23,483 nt of DNA from JAIYDJ01 sp031400505 (GTDB lineage: Bacteria > Pseudomonadota > Alphaproteobacteria > Rhodobacterales > Rhodobacteraceae), in the NCBI GenBank assembly GCA_031400505.1, contig JANNPZ010000036.1, positions 1-23,483 on the forward strand, read 5' to 3'. Made by a program: the position numbers and the translations under genes. The notes beneath the pieces were generated by a model. The model did no database searches. It saw nothing but the letters and a program-made list of their open reading frames with translations, and was not told the origin of the DNA. Each line of letters starts with the position of its first letter. The first letter of the stretch is position 1. This document shows, piece after piece, positions 22,285 through 23,483 of the stretch.

Positions 22285-23348
22285 TCACCCTCCTCTGTGC
22301 TGTCGTGCACCACGCCGCCGCCAACATTCAGCCGAACTGCCCCGTCCGGGAAGACGCTGAGCGTGCGTATGGCCACCGAAAAAGCCGCCGAACCATCCGG
22401 GGCCATCCAGCCGATGGCGCCACAATAGGCGCCGCGGGCGGAGGGTTCGATTTCTGCGATGATCTGCATCGCGCGGATTTTTGGCGCGCCGGTGATGGAC
22501 CCGCAGGGGAAGAGGGCGGGCATCAGGGTTGCGAGGCTTGCAGGTGCTGCAAGCTGGCCGGTGATGCGGCTCGACATCTGGTGCAGGGTGGCAAAGCTGT
22601 CGATGGCGAACAACTCTGGAACCCGGACCGACCCGATGCGGCTGATCCGGGCGATGTCGTTGCGCAGAAGATCGACGATCATTAGGTTTTCGGCACGCGC
22701 CTTTTCGCTGCTGCGCAGATCGGCGGCAAGTTCGGCGTCGCGGACCGGATCAGGGTCGCGCGGGGCGGTGCCCTTCATCGGGCGCGCCTCGATCCGGCCC
22801 GCGGCGTCGAGGCGCACGAAAAGCTCGGGCGAGCGGGAGACGATGACCGGCCCCGTGCCGAGGTCGAGATAGGCACCGAAGCCGACCTTCTGACGTGCCG
22901 CCAGCGCATGGAACAGGTCCAGCGGGCTGCCGGTGGTCAGGCGCGAGGTCAGCGGGAAGGTCAGGTTGATCTGATAGCAATCGCCCGCCGCGATATAGGC
23001 CTTCACGCGGTCGAAGGCCGCCGCATAGGTGGCGCGCGCGATTGCCGGGGTCAGCGGTGCCAGGGCTGCCGGTTGCGGTTGCGGCATCGGGGCCGGTTGC
23101 GGTGCGTCGTAGACGCCGAGTGCCACCAGCGGCGTGTCGGTGTCAGGCATCAGGGCGCGCAGTTTCGGTTCCAGCGCATAGCCCGCCTCGTAGGAGAGAT
23201 ACCCCGCAATCCAGTGCCCGGCGGCGCGGGCGGCATCGGCCTTGGCCAGGGCGGGGGCGACCTCGTCTGCAGCGCGCGCGAGGATCAGCGCGCGCGGGGC
23301 GGTGAATAGGGTTGGTCCGGGAAGGGGGCCAAAGTCGCACAGGATCAT
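22224..23348 (-). CDS. pabB: Aminodeoxychorismate synthase component I
   Basis: Converts chorismate plus ammonia to 4-amino-4-deoxychorismate, the first committed step to p-aminobenzoate and folate. 374 residues from ATG 23348 (MILCDFGPLPG); ATG 23357 is possible. The chorismate-utilising domain is complete: GDCYQINLTFPL, SRSPELFVRL, RPMKGTAPRD, NLMIVDLLRNDIARI, FATLHQMSSRI, PCGSITGAPKIRAMQIIAEIE, GAYCGAIGWM and the closing GGGVVHDSTEEGEWTE. The Lys in the PMKGTAPR motif is the one that distinguishes PabB from anthranilate synthase. No glutamine amidotransferase partner (pabA) is adjacent here. Confidence 0.93.
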   Translation of the reverse strand: MILCDFGPLPGPTLFTAPRALILARAADEVAPALAKADAARAAGHWIAGYLSYEAGYALEPKLRALMPDTDTPLVALGVYDAPQPAPMPQPQPAALAPLTPAIARATYAAAFDRVKAYIAAGDCYQINLTFPLTSRLTTGSPLDLFHALAARQKVGFGAYLDLGTGPVIVSRSPELFVRLDAAGRIEARPMKGTAPRDPDPVRDAELAADLRSSEKARAENLMIVDLLRNDIARISRIGSVRVPELFAIDSFATLHQMSSRITGQLAAPASLATLMPALFPCGSITGAPKIRAMQIIAEIEPSARGAYCGAIGWMAPDGSAAFSVAIRTLSVFPDGAVRLNVGGGVVHDSTEEGEWTEALWKAAYVTGISRGFA

Positions 23349-23393
23349 TGGCGGCATCTTGGGGGGCGGCTTGTGTGGTTTGGGGAGACGCAA

Positions 23394-23425
23394 GCGGGGG
23401 TTTGAAAACCCCGCAACCCCCGGGG
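23394..23425. repeat. Hairpin and CCCCGGGG motif upstream of pabB
   Basis: GCGGGGG-TTTGAAAA-CCCCGC (23394-23414) forms a stem with a bulged G. It is followed by CCCCGGGG (23418-23425) and ATATTTTG. Sequences of the CCCCGGGGATATTTT kind recur between genes in Rhodobacteraceae, from memory. No gene is seen between 23426 and the window end. Confidence 0.5.
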
Positions 23426-23483
23426 ATATTTTGAACCAAATGAAATGGAGACGGGCACGGTCATTTTTTAAGCAAGTAAGTCC

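Overview
The window is a stretch of high-GC chromosome (about 63-65% by eye) from an alphaproteobacterium, most likely Rhodobacteraceae (Rhodobacter, Gemmobacter, Tabrizicola or Pseudorhodobacter-like). Supporting this are the tiny aa3-type cytochrome oxidase subunit IV, the mobA-mobB-DUF429-like block, the DUF1467/methylmalonyl-CoA epimerase pair, a DUF6455-type protein with an FnrL-like box, and AspRS and CarB sequences typical of that family. No tRNA, rRNA, CRISPR array, transposase or integrase was recognised.

Layout. 1-1367 (-): 5' part of carB, running off the window. 1521-2477 (-): long-form Sua5/TsaC threonylcarbamoyl-AMP synthase. 2606-6168 (+): DmdC-like acyl-CoA dehydrogenase with an overlapping MBL hydrolase, then cytochrome oxidase subunit IV overlapping a lipoprotein gene. 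6165-7201 (-): azlC-azlD branched-chain amino acid exporter. 7296-9823 (+): a tightly overlapping operon of mobA, mobB, an RNase H-like DUF429-type gene and a GNAT acetyltransferase. 10057-11055 (-): DUF6455-type gene behind an FNR-type box, and an M48 lipoprotein protease. 11199-13706: small conserved genes, including DUF1579, DUF167, a nitroreductase and EI24. 13703-14382 (-): DUF1467 and mce. 14548-15270 (+): a response regulator. 15616-16329 (-): a GNAT enzyme. 16395-20258 (-): the aspS locus described below. 20435-21718 (+): cyclopropane-fatty-acid synthase. 21622-23348 (-): pabB-pabC for p-aminobenzoate synthesis.

Most of this is ordinary housekeeping DNA. The exception is the aspS locus. 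An intact aspS ends at 18297, but a second, diverged copy of its last 166 bp (144/166 identical, differences mostly synonymous) lies 1,899 bp further downstream at 16395-16566. A single gene lies between the two copies. It encodes a SIR2-like NADase-type domain with an intact motif set, fused to TPR repeats, which is the architecture of antiphage abortive-infection effectors. The geometry suggests a 1.9-kb cargo unit that entered the 3' end of aspS, supplied a replacement 3' end, and displaced the native one. The same AspRS also carries an unusual in-frame, AT-rich insertion of about 62-68 residues. I read this as a candidate defence-gene insertion hotspot at aspS. The function and mobility are inference.

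Other structures of note are a probable palindromic-element insertion translated in frame within carB, a 15-bp coding minisatellite in the DUF429-like gene, and the FnrL-type box upstream of the DUF6455-type gene.
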